From Deltaproteobacteria bacterium (GTDB taxonomy: Bacteria; Desulfobacterota; Binatia; UBA12015): 64,000 bases of DNA. The stretch is taken from contig JAJCZO010000163.1 in the NCBI GenBank assembly GCA_029262355.1, positions 1 to 64,000 on the forward strand. Reading direction: 5' to 3'. Position 1 is the first letter of the stretch. Each line of letters begins with the position of its first letter. Shown in pieces: positions 46,748 through 56,841 of the stretch. Under the pieces are notes generated by a model. It made no database searches. It worked only from the letters and a program-made list of their open reading frames with translations, and was not told where the DNA came from. Position numbers and translations under genes: made by a program.

Positions 46748-48970
46748 TCAGGTCCCGGCGCTCGGGTCGGCTTCGGGATAGCTCGTCGAATAGTAGGTGT
46801 CGTCGTAGTCGGTCGCGTACAGCGGGCTCTCCGGATCGACTCGGTTTAGGATGACGCCCAGCATCCTGGCGTGGGCCTGCTCGAGGCGCTTGCGGGTGCG
46901 TTGCAGGAGCGGGCGCGGCGTGCGGTGGGCATCGACGACCAAAATTACCCCGTCGACGAACGGGGCGAGGACGACTGCGTCGTTGATGGCCAAGGCGTTC
47001 GACGCGTCGATGATCACGTAGTCGTAGTCGTGCGAGACGTCGCCGAGAAGGTCCTGCATCGATCGGGAGCCCAGCAGCTCTGTCGGGTTGGGCGGGATCG
47101 TTCCCGCGGGGAGCAGAGACATGTTCTCGACGGCCGTCGGATAAATCACGTTCATCAGGCTCTCTTGGCCTGCCAGTACGTGCGTCAGGCCGCGTGGCGC
47201 CTCGACGCCGAGTCGGCGGTCACAGGTTGGACGCCGGAGGTCGGCATCGACTAGGAGCACTCGGGCGCCCAGGCGTGCGAAGAGAATCGATAGATTGACG
47301 CTGCTGGTCGTCTTCCCCTCGGCCGGCTGCGCGCTGGTGATCAGGATCGTCTTTGGTGGTGAGTCTGACTGCGAAAGAAGGATGGATGTCCGCAGGGTGC
47401 GGTACGCCTCGGTCACCATCGAGAACGGATTTTTGGTGACAACGAGTCCTGTGTATTCTTCCTGGGGAGGCAGAGCCATCGGGTCGGGCTCGATCCCATC
47501 GGTCCCACGGACCCGCTCGAAGTCGGGAACGGTGCCCAAGTGGGCGAGCTGCAGGACTCGGCCGACATCGTCCGCGTTCTTCAGGGATCCGTCGAGCAGA
47601 TCTCGTCCGATCACGAACGCGAGTCCGAGAAGGAGCCCGATCGCCCCCGCCAGCTCCAAGATTCGGGTCGTTTGGGGCTCCGACGGCTTGGGCGGCGGGA
47701 CCGACTTCTCCACCATGAATACGTTCGACGGCTGTGCCGAGGCGACGCCCATTTCCTTCATCCGCTGAAGCACGCTGTCGTACAGCGTCTGGTTGCCGTC
47801 CGCCTCGCGCTTCAGAATTGCGTATTGGACTGCTTCATCCTTGAAGCCCATGACCTTGGCCTTCTCGGCTTCGGTCTGGGCTCGTAGTCGGCGCACTTTT
47901 TCCTTGGCGCCGAGATACGAAGACTCGATGGACTGGATCGTATTCTTCACTTCCTGGTCGAGCCGCGCCCTCATCTCCGCAAGGCGTTCTTCGACGTGGC
48001 GAACCCCCGCGTAGGTCGGCTTGAAGCGCGAGCGCATCTCGTCGTACTCCTGCTCGAGCGATCCGAGCTGGACTTTGAGAGCGCGAATCAAGTGGCTTCG
48101 ATTGACCTCGGGAAGGGCGTGGTACTCGCGGATCTGGATGAGGTGCATCTCGGCTTCGAGGGCGATCATGTCGGTCTCGGCGTCGGAGAGGCGATTGTTG
48201 AACGCGGTGAGGCGGCTGATGATCAGATTCTCGCGTTCGTCGATCGACGAGATGATTCCGGCCTGGCGCCGGTAGTCGTTCAGTGCGGCTTCGGATTGCT
48301 CGAGGCGCATCTTCAGGCCGACGAGCTTTTCCTCGAGAAATCCCTTCGCGTCGTCGCTGGCCTGCGCGCGAAGCCGAAAAGACTGCTGGATGTAGGCCTC
48401 GACGTGCTGATTGGCGATCTTCGCGGATAGCTCGGGGTCCTTTGTCGTCATGTAGATGTTGACGAGTCGGGTGCCTTCGACGGGCTTGATCATCAGCGCG
48501 TCGAGGTAGATCGAGGCCGTGGCAAGATTGGCGCGCTCGGGATCTCTGTCGTAGCCGTTCGCCGCGGAAAGGCCGACGAACGTCGGGTCGCGCGCCAAAT
48601 CCAGGGAGCGAATCACGTCGAGCGCGAGGTCGCGATTCTTCAAGATCGCGTATTGGGTCTTGTAGTAGTTCTTCTCGTTCCCCACCTCGCCCAGAACGTC
48701 GCGGACGTCGAGAATAGGGGAGGGGCGCCGCTCGATCAGGATCTTGGCGCGCGCGGTATACATCGGGCTCTTCAGCGAGACGTACACGCCTGCAAGCGCG
48801 ATCCCGGCGAGCAACATGGCCAGGACGATCCAGCGGCCGTTCTTGAGCGCGCGGATCGCATCCTTCGGCCGCCAGGCGAGGAGTCCCTCCGGAGTCTCGA
48901 TGAGAGTATCCGGTGGCAGGAACGGGCCCGGGATGGGGCTGGGGGTCGTCGGTGCGGGGGGAGAGGCCAC
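46748..48970 (-). CDS. Wzc-like polysaccharide co-polymerase fused to BY-kinase
   Basis: Inner-membrane protein controlling chain length and export of a surface polysaccharide, 740 residues. The Wzz domain has a first membrane helix (about 48-68, WIVLAMLLAGIALAGVYVSL), a long periplasmic coiled-coil part (about 195-395), and a second helix near 440-460. The cytosolic BY-kinase has Walker A SAQPAEGKTTSSVNLS, Walker A' LLVDADLRRPTCDRRLG and Walker B YDYVIIDA. The C-terminus is a tyrosine cluster (LYATDYDDTYYSTSYPEA), the usual autophosphorylation site. It is transcribed after the Wza gene with a 12-bp gap. Confidence 0.93.
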   Translation of the reverse strand: MASPPAPTTPSPIPGPFLPPDTLIETPEGLLAWRPKDAIRALKNGRWIVLAMLLAGIALAGVYVSLKSPMYTARAKILIERRPSPILDVRDVLGEVGNEKNYYKTQYAILKNRDLALDVIRSLDLARDPTFVGLSAANGYDRDPERANLATASIYLDALMIKPVEGTRLVNIYMTTKDPELSAKIANQHVEAYIQQSFRLRAQASDDAKGFLEEKLVGLKMRLEQSEAALNDYRRQAGIISSIDERENLIISRLTAFNNRLSDAETDMIALEAEMHLIQIREYHALPEVNRSHLIRALKVQLGSLEQEYDEMRSRFKPTYAGVRHVEERLAEMRARLDQEVKNTIQSIESSYLGAKEKVRRLRAQTEAEKAKVMGFKDEAVQYAILKREADGNQTLYDSVLQRMKEMGVASAQPSNVFMVEKSVPPPKPSEPQTTRILELAGAIGLLLGLAFVIGRDLLDGSLKNADDVGRVLQLAHLGTVPDFERVRGTDGIEPDPMALPPQEEYTGLVVTKNPFSMVTEAYRTLRTSILLSQSDSPPKTILITSAQPAEGKTTSSVNLSILFARLGARVLLVDADLRRPTCDRRLGVEAPRGLTHVLAGQESLMNVIYPTAVENMSLLPAGTIPPNPTELLGSRSMQDLLGDVSHDYDYVIIDASNALAINDAVVLAPFVDGVILVVDAHRTPRPLLQRTRKRLEQAHARMLGVILNRVDPESPLYATDYDDTYYSTSYPEADPSAGT

Positions 48971-48982
48971 GGACGCCGTCCT

Positions 48983-50056
48983 TCAGAAGATCGGCACTGT
49001 CGCGCCGACCCGGAACAGAGTCGTGAAGAAGGCGTAAAAGCCGTACGCAGCGAGCTTCCCGCCGGTTCCGTCGATCTGGATCACGTCTCCATCATGGAGC
49101 AGGGGGTCCAGCTCATTGCCCGCCTGGATGTCGTCGATGTTCGCGAGGAGAACGGCTTTCTCGTTGTCGTCCTCCCGATAGACCTTCACTTCGTTCACGT
49201 CGGCCGGGAACAACGGGCCGCCAGCACCCGCGATCGCACCGAGCAGACGCATGCCTGTAGCGAGGCGGTACGTTCCGGGCTTCTCGATCCAGCCCTGCAC
49301 GTAGATTTGCCCCCCGCCGAGAGCGACGATCACGTCGCCCGGTCGGACCGGGACGCTCAGCACGATCGGGCGAGCCGAGTGGTTGAGTTTGGCGAGGTCG
49401 ATCTCGATCGTGCCGGGGGTGTCGCGAAGCTTGGCGGTGGATGTCGACTCCGTCACCGCCGCCGAGATTGGGCTCGCCGCGTGGATCGGGATCGTGCCCG
49501 TCGGAACGAACAGGATCTTGTCCGACGCCTGATCGGTGAGGCCGCCGGCGGCGGCGATCATGTCGAGAATCGTCTCGTTCGTACCCTTCAGGTCGTAGGT
49601 GCCCGCGGACTTCACCATCCCGACCACCGCGACCTGGCGGTTGTGGTACTCTCGGATCAGCAGCTCGATCTCCGGGTCGTGCATGTAATGGCGAAGTCGC
49701 CGGATCAGATCGGTCGTGAGGGCTCCCTCGGACAGACCCGCCGCCGGTACGTCTCCGAGGACGGGTAGTGAGATCGTCCCGCTCGCAGAAACGCGGACCG
49801 CCACCTCCCGAAGCTCGGGCATGTCCGCGACCGACAACTCCACGAGATCACCGGGCCCGATGGGATATTCCACGTATCCATCCTGGAGTGTTCGGAGCTT
49901 GTAGAGGTGTTCGAGGTGCGTGAGGTCCTCCGAGGTCATCGGGGACTGCGGATCGGATCGGCTGCCAGGGCGAGGGGGCTGGGCTACGGAGCTCGCACAG
50001 GCCGAAACAGTCAGGGCGACGACGAGGCTGGCGCACGCAAGAGAGACCTTCTCCAT
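48983..50056 (-). CDS. Wza-like polysaccharide export outer membrane lipoprotein
   Basis: Outer-membrane channel for capsule or exopolysaccharide export, 357 residues. From ATG 50056 it begins with a lipoprotein signal ending VALTVSAC (lipidated Cys20). The Poly_export domain is YPIGPGDLVELSVADMPELR, followed by VSASGTISLPVLGDVPAAGL. SLBB-type domains follow: REYHNRQVAVVGMVKSAGTY and GGQIYVQGWIEKPGTYRLA. The frame is open to 50206, but the lipoprotein start fixes the N-terminus. It is divergent from pilB, with 176 bp between the starts, and forms a two-gene unit with the Wzc gene. Confidence 0.92.
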   Translation of the reverse strand: MEKVSLACASLVVALTVSACASSVAQPPRPGSRSDPQSPMTSEDLTHLEHLYKLRTLQDGYVEYPIGPGDLVELSVADMPELREVAVRVSASGTISLPVLGDVPAAGLSEGALTTDLIRRLRHYMHDPEIELLIREYHNRQVAVVGMVKSAGTYDLKGTNETILDMIAAAGGLTDQASDKILFVPTGTIPIHAASPISAAVTESTSTAKLRDTPGTIEIDLAKLNHSARPIVLSVPVRPGDVIVALGGGQIYVQGWIEKPGTYRLATGMRLLGAIAGAGGPLFPADVNEVKVYREDDNEKAVLLANIDDIQAGNELDPLLHDGDVIQIDGTGGKLAAYGFYAFFTTLFRVGATVPIF

Positions 50057-50232
50057 CGCTTGTGTATCGGCGCCTGCCCGCTGAGAATATAGGCCTTTCG
50101 TTGGGCCTTGATGCTGCGCAAACGCCATGGCGCTCGACATGTGGCCCGACGGCGCCGCGCATGTGGGGACAGGCGGTGGGTCGAGGTCTTGGCGCTTTGC
50201 CAACAAGGAACGCGCTCGATGTCGCCTACGAC

Positions 50233-52185
50233 ATGGCGTCCACGGAGAATGGCGCTACGAATTTGGGGGCCGCACCGGATTTCGTAAAGCGGGGCGCACG
50301 GCTCGCCGATATGCAGGCCAGATACTCTCCTCGACGTTGGTTCCGTTCCGGGGCCGAGGAGCGCGTGCGCGCCAGGCCCCAGCGCGTGCCTTCCGACTTA
50401 CGGGCAGCGGAGAACTACTTGGGTTTGGGTGGCGTAGAAGCCTTCACGAGAGAGTCGAACGAGCCGGGTGGCGGCAAGGCCCAAGCTGTCGGCAGTCGCA
50501 TCGGAGACCTCCTGCTCAAACAGGGGGTCATCAGTTCGTCCGACCTTCGCGTCGCGACGAGCCGGCTGCGCGAGGCGGGAGGCGCGCTCACGACCTGGAT
50601 CGTGAAGCTCTGCGGGATTCCCGAAGCGGAACTCCTCACGGTTCTTCAAGAGGAGTATCACCTCCCGGTGGTCGACCCGGCGGCGCTCGACATCGCGCCC
50701 GAGGTGATCGACGTTCTGCCGGCCGTTCTCGCCAACAAGTATCACGTCGTTCCGGTCAGCCTCAGCCGCACGACGCTGACGCTGGCCATGGCTGACCCGT
50801 CGAACCTCGTGGCGATCAACGAGGTGAAGTTCCTCACGGGTTTCGACGTTCGCGCTGCCATCGCGGGTCCCGGATCGATCGAGCGCGCGATCGAGCGCTA
50901 CTACGAGCACAACGTCAACTACGGCGACGTTCTCTCGGAACTCGGCTCGGAGGAGATGGAGGTCATCCGCGGCGAGGAAGACCTCGATCTCAAGCAGCTG
51001 GAGAAGGCGACGGAAGAAGCGCCCGTCGTCAAGCTCGTCAACGCGCTGTTGACCGACGCGATCAAGAAGCGGGCTTCGGATATCCACATCGAGCCGTACG
51101 AGAAGGTCCTTCGCGTCCGGTTCCGCATCGACGGTGTGTTGTACGAGATCATGCAACCGCCGGTGAAGCTCAAGAACGCGATCATCTCGCGTATCAAGGT
51201 CATGGCGTCGCTCGATATCGCCGAGCGGCGGTTGCCACAGGACGGACGCATCAAGGTCAAGATGGGCCACGGGCGGGAGATGGACTTGCGCGTATCCACG
51301 TTGCCCACCTTGTTCGGAGAGAAGGTCGTTCTCCGACTGCTCGATAAGGGCGGCGTCCAGCTCGACCTGAAGACTCTGGGCTTCGAGCCCGAGTCGCTCG
51401 GAAAGTTCGAGGAGGCGATTCTGCGACCCTACGGAATGATCCTCGTCACTGGCCCGACGGGATCGGGCAAGACGACTACGTTGTACTCGGCGCTCTCCGA
51501 GTTGAATAAGATCACGACCAACATCTCGACCGCCGAGGATCCCGTCGAGTACAACCTCGTCGGGATCAACCAGCTGCAGGTGCACGAAGATATCGGCCTG
51601 AACTTCGCCTCGGCGCTTCGCGCCTTCCTCCGTCAGGATCCCGACGTCATCATGGTCGGTGAGATTCGTGATTTCGAGACGGCGGAGATCGCCGTGAAGT
51701 CCGCACTGACGGGGCACCTCGTGCTTTCGACGGTCCACACCAACGACGCGCCGTCGACCATCAACCGGATGCTCAACATGGGCATCGAGCCGTTTCTGAT
51801 CGCGTCGTCGGTGAACCTCATCATGGCTCAGCGCCTCGCGCGCGTGGTGTGCCCCAAATGCCGGGAGCCCCAAGAGCTGGCTGCGGCGGTGATGGTCGGT
51901 CTCGGCGTGCCGGAAGACGAGGCGAAGCCGATCACCTCGTATCACGGCACGGGCTGCCAGAACTGCGGAGATACCGGGTACCGCGGCCGAACGGCTCTCT
52001 ACGAGATCATGACGATGAGTGATGCCCTACGGGAGCTGATCTTGTCTGGAGCCTCCTCGACGGAGTTGAAGCGCCAGGCGATGGACGACGGCATGAAAAC
52101 GCTGCGTCAGAGTGGGGTCGAGAAGATCGTCGAAGGGCTGACGACGGTCGAAGAGGTGATGCGCGTCACCATGGCCGACTCCTGA
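50233..52185 (+). CDS. pilB: Type IV pilus extension ATPase PilB
   Basis: Cytosolic hexameric motor ATPase that drives pilus assembly. From ATG 50233 it is 650 residues. The GspE N-domain begins at VGSRIGDLLLKQGVISSSDL, so about 85 residues lie before it, longer than usual; a later start such as ATG 50311 is possible. The ATPase core has Walker A GPTGSGKTTTLYSAL, the Asp box IHIEPYEK, Walker B LRQDPDVIMVGEIRD, and the His box LSTVHTNDAPSTINRM. The zinc tetracysteine is CPKC with CQNCGDTGYRGR. It heads the pilus locus and diverges from the Wza gene. Confidence 0.93.
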   Translation: MASTENGATNLGAAPDFVKRGARLADMQARYSPRRWFRSGAEERVRARPQRVPSDLRAAENYLGLGGVEAFTRESNEPGGGKAQAVGSRIGDLLLKQGVISSSDLRVATSRLREAGGALTTWIVKLCGIPEAELLTVLQEEYHLPVVDPAALDIAPEVIDVLPAVLANKYHVVPVSLSRTTLTLAMADPSNLVAINEVKFLTGFDVRAAIAGPGSIERAIERYYEHNVNYGDVLSELGSEEMEVIRGEEDLDLKQLEKATEEAPVVKLVNALLTDAIKKRASDIHIEPYEKVLRVRFRIDGVLYEIMQPPVKLKNAIISRIKVMASLDIAERRLPQDGRIKVKMGHGREMDLRVSTLPTLFGEKVVLRLLDKGGVQLDLKTLGFEPESLGKFEEAILRPYGMILVTGPTGSGKTTTLYSALSELNKITTNISTAEDPVEYNLVGINQLQVHEDIGLNFASALRAFLRQDPDVIMVGEIRDFETAEIAVKSALTGHLVLSTVHTNDAPSTINRMLNMGIEPFLIASSVNLIMAQRLARVVCPKCREPQELAAAVMVGLGVPEDEAKPITSYHGTGCQNCGDTGYRGRTALYEIMTMSDALRELILSGASSTELKRQAMDDGMKTLRQSGVEKIVEGLTTVEEVMRVTMADS

Positions 52186-52193
52186 GCTAGGTG

Positions 52194-52224
52194 CGCTGCA
52201 CCCATGCGCAGCGACTAGCGTTTT
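52194..52224 (+). terminator. Weak terminator-like hairpin after pilB
   Basis: CGCTGC (52194-52199) pairs with GCAGCG (52208-52213), with an 8-base loop, and TTTT follows at 52221-52224. It lies 9 bp after the pilB stop. The stem is short and the T-run brief, so partial termination at most. Confidence 0.3.
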
Positions 52225-52291
52225 CGATTGAGTGCCTCAGCGTCAGAATGGTACTTCAAGGTGAGTACCAACCGACTCTGGGAGATTGCTC

Positions 52292-54106
52292 ATGGCCACA
52301 TCGATTCGCTCTATCCTCCGTTCTTCGTGTCTCGGATTCTCTGCTCTGCTGATCGCCGGACCGGTCCTCGCGGCCGACCCCGTCAAGGTCGGTGCCGAGT
52401 TGCAGGTGAGCGACGGCGTGGACAACTACGCCTATACGCCGCGCGTCGCATCGGACCCTGCCGGCAACTTTCTCGTGGCGTGGCAGGACTCGGATAATGG
52501 CGTCATCAAGGCGCACGCGTTCTGGTCGACCGGGAACTCCCAGGGCCCAGTGTTCCAGATGAGTGACTTGGCCGACGATATCTATGTCTCGGTTGGGAAC
52601 TTCGACGAGGACGAGCTCCTCGACGTCCAGGCCGACGCCGCCGGCAACTTCGTAGTCGCGTACAACGCCTACGATCAGGATATTGGCTACGCCTACTATG
52701 GCGCTTGCTACGGGTCGCCGTGTATCTGGACGAAACGCCGCAACGCGAATGGAACCGTTGCGCCGGCGTCGTTCATCGTCGGTGATCCGCGGCTCAACAC
52801 GTATTACGCAGGGCCTGGCTACTACAACCAGACCGCGAACCCCGAGCTCGCCGTGGACGGTGAGGGCAACTTCGTCGTTGCCTGGGAGGGCTACGATCAG
52901 AGAGCGAACCTCGAGCTCGATGAGGGAGTTTGGGCGCGTAAGCTCGTGGGGGTCGGCCAGATCAACGGAGGGCAGTTCCGAGCAAACGAACACACCGATG
53001 GCTACCAGGGGGACGGCGGTGAGCTCGATGTCGCAGCCGACGCCGAAGGCAACTTCGTCATCGTCTGGCAGGATGAGAACTACACATACGGTGGTATCGT
53101 GTTCCGGCAGTTCGACAAGGCGAAGAACCCGATCGGGACCCAGACCGCGATCGTCCCCACGGGCGACGGCACCGATCCGCACGTAGCGCAGCTTCCCGAC
53201 GGCACCTTCATGGTCGTTTGGGTAGACGACTTCGGCGGCGTCGACGGTCAGGTGTTTAGCTCGGGCGGCGTGGGCGTGGGGCCGACATTCGAGGTTACAC
53301 CGGACGGGGAGTACCCGGAGATCGCCGCTTCGGCGGCCGGATCGTTCATCGTCGTCTTCGACGGCGACACGGGCCTGCAGGGCCGCACCTTCGACGCCAC
53401 CGGGACGGCGACGAGCAACGAGTTCGAGATCGACCCGACCGGTTTCACACCGCACGTTTCGGCAGCGGAGGACGGAAACTTCGTCGTGACGTGGAACGAT
53501 GGCGGTGGGTACACCGCCGCGCAGCGCTTCCAGGTCGCGACGCCGGCCGTTCAGGACATTCCGCTCGTAGGTAAGGTCGCCGTCCTGTCGAACAAGGACC
53601 CCGATGATTTCGAGAAGAGCAAGGGCTCGTGGAAAGCTTCGGGCGACACGATCGTGTCGCCCCTGCGTGGCTCGGTCAATGACCCGCGCTGCAACGGGGA
53701 TCCCGTCGGTACCGTAAAGGCGACGGCGCGATTCCTGAGTACGACGTCTGGGCAAGACCACACGTTCGATCTGCCGTGCCAAAATTGGTCGGTGACGGGC
53801 GGTGACAAGGTCAAGTCCGTCTTGAAGCGTGGCTATAAGTACAAGGATTCCAAGCGTGTGGACGGCCCGTGCAACTCGGTGAAAATCAAGGGCACGAAGA
53901 GCCTGAGCGTGAGCTGTAAAGGTAAGTCCGGGGTCGCCGCGTTCCCCTACGACTTGGTATTCGGGTCGAGTCAGGGGGAGGTGACGGCGGTTCTCGAAAC
54001 CGGTCTCATCAAGCACTGCGCTCAGTTCCAGGCGCTCTTCGACGGCAGCGACGGCAAGAAGTACAAGGGCAAGTCGCTGCTTGCGCCGCCTGTGTCCTGC
54101 CCGTAG
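52292..54106 (+). CDS. Secreted beta-propeller-like protein with Cys-rich C-terminal domain
   Basis: Exported 604-residue protein of unknown function. A signal peptide (about 1-27, ending GPVLA) is followed by seven repeats, each with a D/S-x-x-G-N/S-F-x-V-x-W/Y/F core. The cores centre near residues 59, 119, 192, 253, 304, 351 and 395 (for example DPAGNFLVAWQD, GEGNFVVAWEGYD, AEDGNFVVTWND). Seven such units fit a seven-bladed beta-propeller. Residues 425-604 form another domain with six Cys (467, 496, 527, 542, 576, 603), rich in Lys, Gly and Ser. The ATG follows GGGAG at 7 bases. It lies between pilB and pilT, so it may be a pilus-linked adhesin or surface protein; this is inferred from position only. 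Confidence 0.85.
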   Translation: MATSIRSILRSSCLGFSALLIAGPVLAADPVKVGAELQVSDGVDNYAYTPRVASDPAGNFLVAWQDSDNGVIKAHAFWSTGNSQGPVFQMSDLADDIYVSVGNFDEDELLDVQADAAGNFVVAYNAYDQDIGYAYYGACYGSPCIWTKRRNANGTVAPASFIVGDPRLNTYYAGPGYYNQTANPELAVDGEGNFVVAWEGYDQRANLELDEGVWARKLVGVGQINGGQFRANEHTDGYQGDGGELDVAADAEGNFVIVWQDENYTYGGIVFRQFDKAKNPIGTQTAIVPTGDGTDPHVAQLPDGTFMVVWVDDFGGVDGQVFSSGGVGVGPTFEVTPDGEYPEIAASAAGSFIVVFDGDTGLQGRTFDATGTATSNEFEIDPTGFTPHVSAAEDGNFVVTWNDGGGYTAAQRFQVATPAVQDIPLVGKVAVLSNKDPDDFEKSKGSWKASGDTIVSPLRGSVNDPRCNGDPVGTVKATARFLSTTSGQDHTFDLPCQNWSVTGGDKVKSVLKRGYKYKDSKRVDGPCNSVKIKGTKSLSVSCKGKSGVAAFPYDLVFGSSQGEVTAVLETGLIKHCAQFQALFDGSDGKKYKGKSLLAPPVSCP

Positions 54107-54498
54107 CCCGGGCGGTTCGAGTGATCTCACCCGCCTGGCCAGGCGTTTTCGCATCGGTCGGGGGGCGGGGACGGCGGCTTCGTCGGCCGGCCCAGTGAGG
54201 AGTCTCTCACCCATCGGGCTTCCGCCGGGCCGGCGGCTCCGCGCAAGGTTGCTCGACCAGGATTCGATGGGGGCAGTCCTAATGCCCGCGCTGTAGGCTT
54301 CGCTGTGCGAAGCATCTCGCTGCGCGCTCCTAGCGAGATGATGCATGCGTTGTTGCGTCTGAAGGCCCGCTAGAGGTCAAGCCGCGCCCGAAAACCGCCG
54401 AACGTCTTCGTAAGAACGACCGGTGAGTGGTGGTACCGCGTTTGCGTGGGCGCATGCGGTGATCCACGCGACAGCGTCGTTGGGGAGGTTCTGAGCGC
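54107..54498. other. Non-coding region before pilT with stacked hairpins
   Basis: 392 bp without a convincing gene. Two adjacent hairpins stand out. GCTTCGC (54297-54303) pairs with GCGAAGC (54307-54313). Sharing its last base, CATCTCGCT (54313-54321) pairs with AGCGAGATG (54332-54340). They may end transcription of the propeller gene, or be a remnant of another dispersed repeat. A possible sigma-54 promoter lies at 54431-54446, and the pilT ribosome binding site GGGGAGG at 54482-54488. Confidence 0.5.
54431..54446 (+). promoter_or_regulatory. Possible sigma-54 (-24/-12) promoter for pilT-pilC-regulator
   Basis: TGGTACCGCGTTTGCG has GG and GC spaced by exactly 10 bases, and it matches TGG-x-AC and TTGC of the consensus. 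It ends 52 bases before the pilT start. The match is less complete than that at pilA, and GG-N10-GC alone is common in GC-rich DNA. Confidence 0.4.
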
Positions 54499-55602
54499 AT
54501 GCAGATGCACGAGTTGTTTCACGAGATGGCAGGGCACGAGGCGTCGGATTTGCACATCACATCGGGAGCGCCTCCGATGATTCGCGTACATGGCTCGGTT
54601 ACCCCGCTGCCGTACGACCCGCTTGGTGCGAACGACACGAAGCAGCTCTGCTATAGCGTTCTTACTGAGCAGCAGAAGAAGAAGTTCGAGGAAGAAAACG
54701 AGCTCGACTTCTCCTTCGGCGTCCAGGGCCTCTCTCGCTTTCGTGGCAATCTGTTCGTCCAGAAGGGCGCCGTCGGCGCAGTATTTCGGGCGATTCCGCA
54801 CACCGCACCGCCTCTGAAATCGTTGGGGCTGCCGGCCACAGCCGAGGCGCTGATTCAGCTCCCCCGCGGTCTGATTCTCGTCACCGGGCCCACGGGTAGC
54901 GGTAAGTCGACGACGATGGCCGCGATGGTCGACGAGATCAATGAGACTCGGGCGGAACATATCGTCACGATCGAGGATCCGATCGAGTTTCTGCACGACC
55001 ACAAGCGCTGCATCGTGAACCAACGCGAGGTCTTCGCCGATACGCAGACGTTTACGCAGGCGTTGAAGCACATTCTTCGTCAGGATCCCGACGTCGTTCT
55101 CATTGGCGAAATGCGAGACCTCGAGACAATCGAGGCGGCTTTGACCATCGCCGAGACCGGTCACCTCGTGTTCGCGACATTGCACACGAACTCGGCCGTC
55201 CAGACCGTAAACCGCGTGATCGACGTTTTCCCCGCTCATCAGCAATCGCAGGTGCGGGCGCAGCTCTCGCTGGTCGTCGAAGCCGTGATCTCGCAGACGC
55301 TTCTGCCTCGTGTCGATGGACGCGGGCGGGTCATGGCGTGTGAGCTCATGATTCCAAACCCCGCCATTCGGAATCTCATCCGCGAGGAGAAGGTCCATCA
55401 GCTCTACTCACAGATGCAGGTCGGCCAGAAGAAATACGGCATGGTCACGCTGTCGCAGTCACTCCTCGACATGGTCTCACGCAACATCATCTCGCAGGAG
55501 ACGGCGCTGAACGCGGCGACCGAGCCTGAAGAGCTGAAGCAGATGTTGGGACTCGGCCAGGATGGCTCGGCGCAGGCCGGCCGTATGATCCTCGCAAAGT
55601 AG
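54499..55602 (+). CDS. pilT: Type IV pilus retraction ATPase PilT
   Basis: Hexameric motor that depolymerises pili and powers twitching, 367 residues. It starts with the family opening (ASDLHITSGAPPMIRVHG). Walker A is VTGPTGSGKSTTMAAM, the Asp box follows with VTIEDPIEFLH, Walker B is LRQDPDVVLIGEMRD, and the His box is TGHLVFATLHTNSAVQ. The AIRNLIRE motif essential for retraction is present as NPAIRNLIREEK near 290. The ATG at 54499 follows GGGGAGG; ATG 54505 is an alternative. pilC begins 15 bp after the stop. Confidence 0.96.
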   Translation: MQMHELFHEMAGHEASDLHITSGAPPMIRVHGSVTPLPYDPLGANDTKQLCYSVLTEQQKKKFEEENELDFSFGVQGLSRFRGNLFVQKGAVGAVFRAIPHTAPPLKSLGLPATAEALIQLPRGLILVTGPTGSGKSTTMAAMVDEINETRAEHIVTIEDPIEFLHDHKRCIVNQREVFADTQTFTQALKHILRQDPDVVLIGEMRDLETIEAALTIAETGHLVFATLHTNSAVQTVNRVIDVFPAHQQSQVRAQLSLVVEAVISQTLLPRVDGRGRVMACELMIPNPAIRNLIREEKVHQLYSQMQVGQKKYGMVTLSQSLLDMVSRNIISQETALNAATEPEELKQMLGLGQDGSAQAGRMILAK

Positions 55603-55617
55603 GCGGGAGCGATATCG

Positions 55618-56837
<1,220 letters not shown>

Positions 56838-56841
<4 letters not shown>

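Noticed and set aside
50101-50117. GG-N10-GC sequence upstream of pilB
   Set aside because: Only the GG and GC spacing fits; the rest of the -24/-12 consensus is poor, and such spacing is frequent by chance here.
52256-54346. 696-codon open frame on the minus strand opposite the propeller gene
   Set aside because: Its product is Arg/Val/His-rich with no family pattern. The plus strand has a signal peptide, a ribosome binding site and regular repeats. Long antisense frames are expected at this GC content.
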